Positions 62,088 through 64,000 of a DNA stretch of 64,000 nucleotides are shown here, in pieces. Positions within the stretch are counted from its first letter, which is position 1. Each line of letters opens with the position of its first letter. A program made the position numbers and the translations under genes. The notes below the pieces were generated by a model. The model was given only the letters and a program-made list of their open reading frames with translations. It was not told the DNA's origin and did no database searches. The stretch comes from Kiritimatiellota bacterium B12222 (GTDB lineage Bacteria; Verrucomicrobiota; Kiritimatiellia; SS1-B-03-39; UBA6053). The stretch lies in the NCBI GenBank assembly GCA_029719485.1, contig CP120722.1, forward strand, positions 2,480,001 to 2,544,000, given 5' to 3'.

Positions 62088-63215
62088 ATGATAATAGACC
62101 CTCTGGTTTCCGCATTTAAATCCCAGTTCTATCCTGAAGTTACTGATGAAGAATGGTGCAATTGGCGCTGGCAATTACGGAATCGTATTCGCGATTTGGA
62201 AGGAGCTGAACGCATTTTTAGCCTGTCTGATTCCGAAAGATCTGCGATTCAAAAACGTCAGGGCTTACTTCCTTTGGGGATTACGCCCTATTATGCGGCA
62301 TTGTTAGATCGTGAAGATCCTCTGCAAGGCTTGCGTCGCACAAAGATTCCGAGTTTGGATGAATTTGAGGTGACGGGTGATGAATGTGAAGACCCGTTGG
62401 GTGAGGATGCCCATAGTCCTTTGCCGGGTTTGGTACATACCTATCCCGACAAAGTGCTGTTTCTGGTGACTGATTTTTGTGCCACCTACTGTCGATATTG
62501 TACGCGTGCCCGCATGGTGGGAGGAGGCGAGTTTCTGCCTGAAAAATCGATGTGGGAAAAGGCCTTGGATTATATTCGCTCCCATACTGAAATCCGTGAT
62601 GTGTTGTTGAGTGGGGGTGATCCGTTAATTTTATCCGATGACCGGCTGGAGTGGATCTTGTCACGTCTCTCAGACATTCCCCATGTTGAATTTTTACGCA
62701 TTGGCACCAAAGTCCCGGCGGTATTACCTTATCGGATCACCGATGAGCTGTTGAGTTTGTTGAAAAAATTTCATCCCCTTTTCTTTAGTATTCATTTTAG
62801 TCATCCCGATGAATTAACGATGGAAGTTCGAGATGCCTGTAACCGCATTGCGGATGCGGGGATTCCGATGGGTGGGCAAACCGTATTGCTCAAAGGGGTC
62901 AATGATGATCCCCAGGTGATGAAAGCCCTCAATCAAGGCTTGTTGCGTGTGCGCTGTAAACCCTATTATTTGCACCAGTGCGATCCTATTCAAGGTAGCG
63001 CACATTTCCGGACCTCCATTGCGCAAGGTCAGGAGATTATTCGATCCTTGCATGGGCACACGACCGGATATGCGGTACCCACCTATATGGTAGATACGGC
63101 AGGGGGCGGGGGAAAAGTTCCGGTGGGGCCTGATTATGTATTGGGACGCGATGGTGACTATGTGACCCTGACCAATTTTGAAGGAAAAAATACCCGTTAT
63201 TGGGATCCGATCTAA
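62088..63215 (+). CDS. kamA: KamA-family radical SAM aminomutase
   Basis: A 375-residue lysine 2,3-aminomutase-family protein. It begins with EEWCNWRWQLRNRI, carries the radical SAM motif CATYCRYCTRARMVG, LSGGDPLILSDDRL and RIGTKVPAVLPYRI. The C-terminal PLP/metal region has MGGQTVLLKGVNDD, KPYYLHQCD and VDTAGGGGKVPVGPDY. It is slightly shorter than clostridial KamA (about 416). It could make beta-lysine for osmoprotection or act on a related amino acid. No AblB acetyltransferase or EF-P gene is adjacent. The start has no ribosome site and lies right behind a terminator hairpin. Confidence 0.88.
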   Translation: MIIDPLVSAFKSQFYPEVTDEEWCNWRWQLRNRIRDLEGAERIFSLSDSERSAIQKRQGLLPLGITPYYAALLDREDPLQGLRRTKIPSLDEFEVTGDECEDPLGEDAHSPLPGLVHTYPDKVLFLVTDFCATYCRYCTRARMVGGGEFLPEKSMWEKALDYIRSHTEIRDVLLSGGDPLILSDDRLEWILSRLSDIPHVEFLRIGTKVPAVLPYRITDELLSLLKKFHPLFFSIHFSHPDELTMEVRDACNRIADAGIPMGGQTVLLKGVNDDPQVMKALNQGLLRVRCKPYYLHQCDPIQGSAHFRTSIAQGQEIIRSLHGHTTGYAVPTYMVDTAGGGGKVPVGPDYVLGRDGDYVTLTNFEGKNTRYWDPI

Positions 63216-63245
63216 ACAGAGAGAGCTTCCATATTTCGGTCTTCT

Positions 63246-64000
63246 TTACGTGGGAACTGTTAACTGAAAAACAGTCGTGGCCATAGGCTGACCGTTCACT
63301 TGAATTTCCACCCGATGTTCACCCGGATAAAGGGCTCGGACGGTGGTCATGCGCATGGAATGCTTTTTAGTGAGCGAACGGTGCTCTTCCGGTTCTAAGG
63401 TTATTTGCGTCCATTTAAATACTTTGCGTCCTGTTTTTCCTTTTTGCCGCACATAGGTCACCGCATAGTCGATGAGCAATTTTTGTGTTTGTGAATGATG
63501 ATTCATAAGCGTCAACTCAAGAAGGGTGTGTTCTCCGATGGAAAGGACTTCGGGAGTACTCGTCAGTTTACAGGCGAGGGCCTTGACGGGTTTGTATCCT
63601 ATGAGAGCTAGGGCTTCGGGATGACCTTGTTTGATGAGGCTGCGTAAACCATGTTTTACAATCCACTGTCGGTCAGGAGATGCCTCTTTTAGCCACAACT
63701 CACAGCGTGCGACCACTAAGTCAGGATGATTTTTTGAAATGTCATTTAAATGATTGGCGACGGATTTCTGAACATATTTTTCAGGATCATCCTTGAGTTT
63801 TTCCAAAAGAGGCCAAACGGGAGAGGGGTCATGTACTAAGGACTTTAATTTTTTGCCCCAGGGCAACAAGGGGCGGGTTCCTTCAGAGCACCACCTTCGT
63901 ACATGGGGACTGGGGTGCGTGCAAAGTTCAAGCAATCGAGACAAACATTCTTCGGGATAGGCCTCTATAAATGGACGAACCGCAAATTCGGAAGTGAAGC
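63246..64000 (-). CDS. AlkC-like DNA alkylation repair protein (5' end outside window)
   Basis: The reading frame stays open to the window edge, so the N-terminus is missing; about 250 codons are visible. HEAT-like helical repeats carry the hallmark SEFAVRPFIEAYPEE, HVRRWCSEGTRPLLPWG and YVQKSVANHLNDISKNHPD segments of AlkC/AlkD-type glycosylases, which excise N3- or N7-alkylated purines. From about 63600 to 63250 a C-terminal beta-rich domain (ELTLMNHHSQTQKLLIDYAVTYV to HRVEIQVNGQ) resembles the Ig-like domain of AlkC. This favours AlkC over AlkD. Confidence 0.75.
   Translation of the reverse strand, partial: FTSEFAVRPFIEAYPEECLSRLLELCTHPSPHVRRWCSEGTRPLLPWGKKLKSLVHDPSPVWPLLEKLKDDPEKYVQKSVANHLNDISKNHPDLVVARCELWLKEASPDRQWIVKHGLRSLIKQGHPEALALIGYKPVKALACKLTSTPEVLSIGEHTLLELTLMNHHSQTQKLLIDYAVTYVRQKGKTGRKVFKWTQITLEPEEHRSLTKKHSMRMTTVRALYPGEHRVEIQVNGQPMATTVFQLTVPT

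Overview
The window reads as chromosomal DNA of a free-living, probably aquatic member of the Verrucomicrobiota (Opitutae/Puniceicoccales-like). This is inferred from the mix of genes: a Lys/Ala/Pro-rich histone-like protein with a DUF2934 tail, paired prepilin-type pseudopilins, a glucuronoyl esterase and a GH3 glucosidase, a KamA aminomutase, and a Mo-nitrogenase with a short NifK and a long NifD. GC content looks moderate (near 50% by eye). No rRNA, tRNA, CRISPR array, phage or insertion sequence was seen.

Layout. 1-5.2 kb: end of secA, lnt, an RDD membrane protein, and an arsM-arsS pair for arsenic methylation/arsenosugar synthesis. 5.2-12.2 kb: a six-gene plus-strand operon for a TolC/MacA/MacB-type export pump followed by its own two-component system. 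12.3-16.3 kb: glutamate decarboxylase with two membrane proteins, then a secreted peroxiredoxin-like protein. 16.6-25.8 kb: accessory genes (AT-rich CapA-like protein, CE15 esterase, two secreted proteins with internal repeats, MYG1, GH3 with PA14, a small secreted protein).

26-50 kb is a nitrogen-fixation island. On the minus strand nifHDK ends at a strong terminator. It is followed by one tightly packed operon, nifE-nifN-nifB-2Fe2S ferredoxin-nifV-nfu-HEPN-like-modA-modB-modC, joining cofactor assembly, homocitrate and molybdate supply. Diverging from nifH is ferredoxin-nifJ-DHOD-like (electron supply). Then comes a minus-strand operon ferritin-GNAT-draT-draG-glnB (iron storage and post-translational nitrogenase control), and finally a nifA-like sigma-54 activator gene. 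Four -24/-12 promoters serve these operons (nifH, nifE, ferredoxin, ferritin). Each has a 16-bp dyad close to CTGACAATATTGTCAG lying about 120-145 bp upstream of the predicted start. This is not the textbook NifA site TGT-N10-ACA, and it is the main new observation of the window.

50-64 kb is mostly housekeeping: pgm, an exonuclease, the histone-like gene, argS, ctaA, an rRNA methyltransferase, a starch-binding-like protein, ung, a cluster of palindromic repeats, recD2, two pseudopilins, kamA and the end of an AlkC-like glycosylase.
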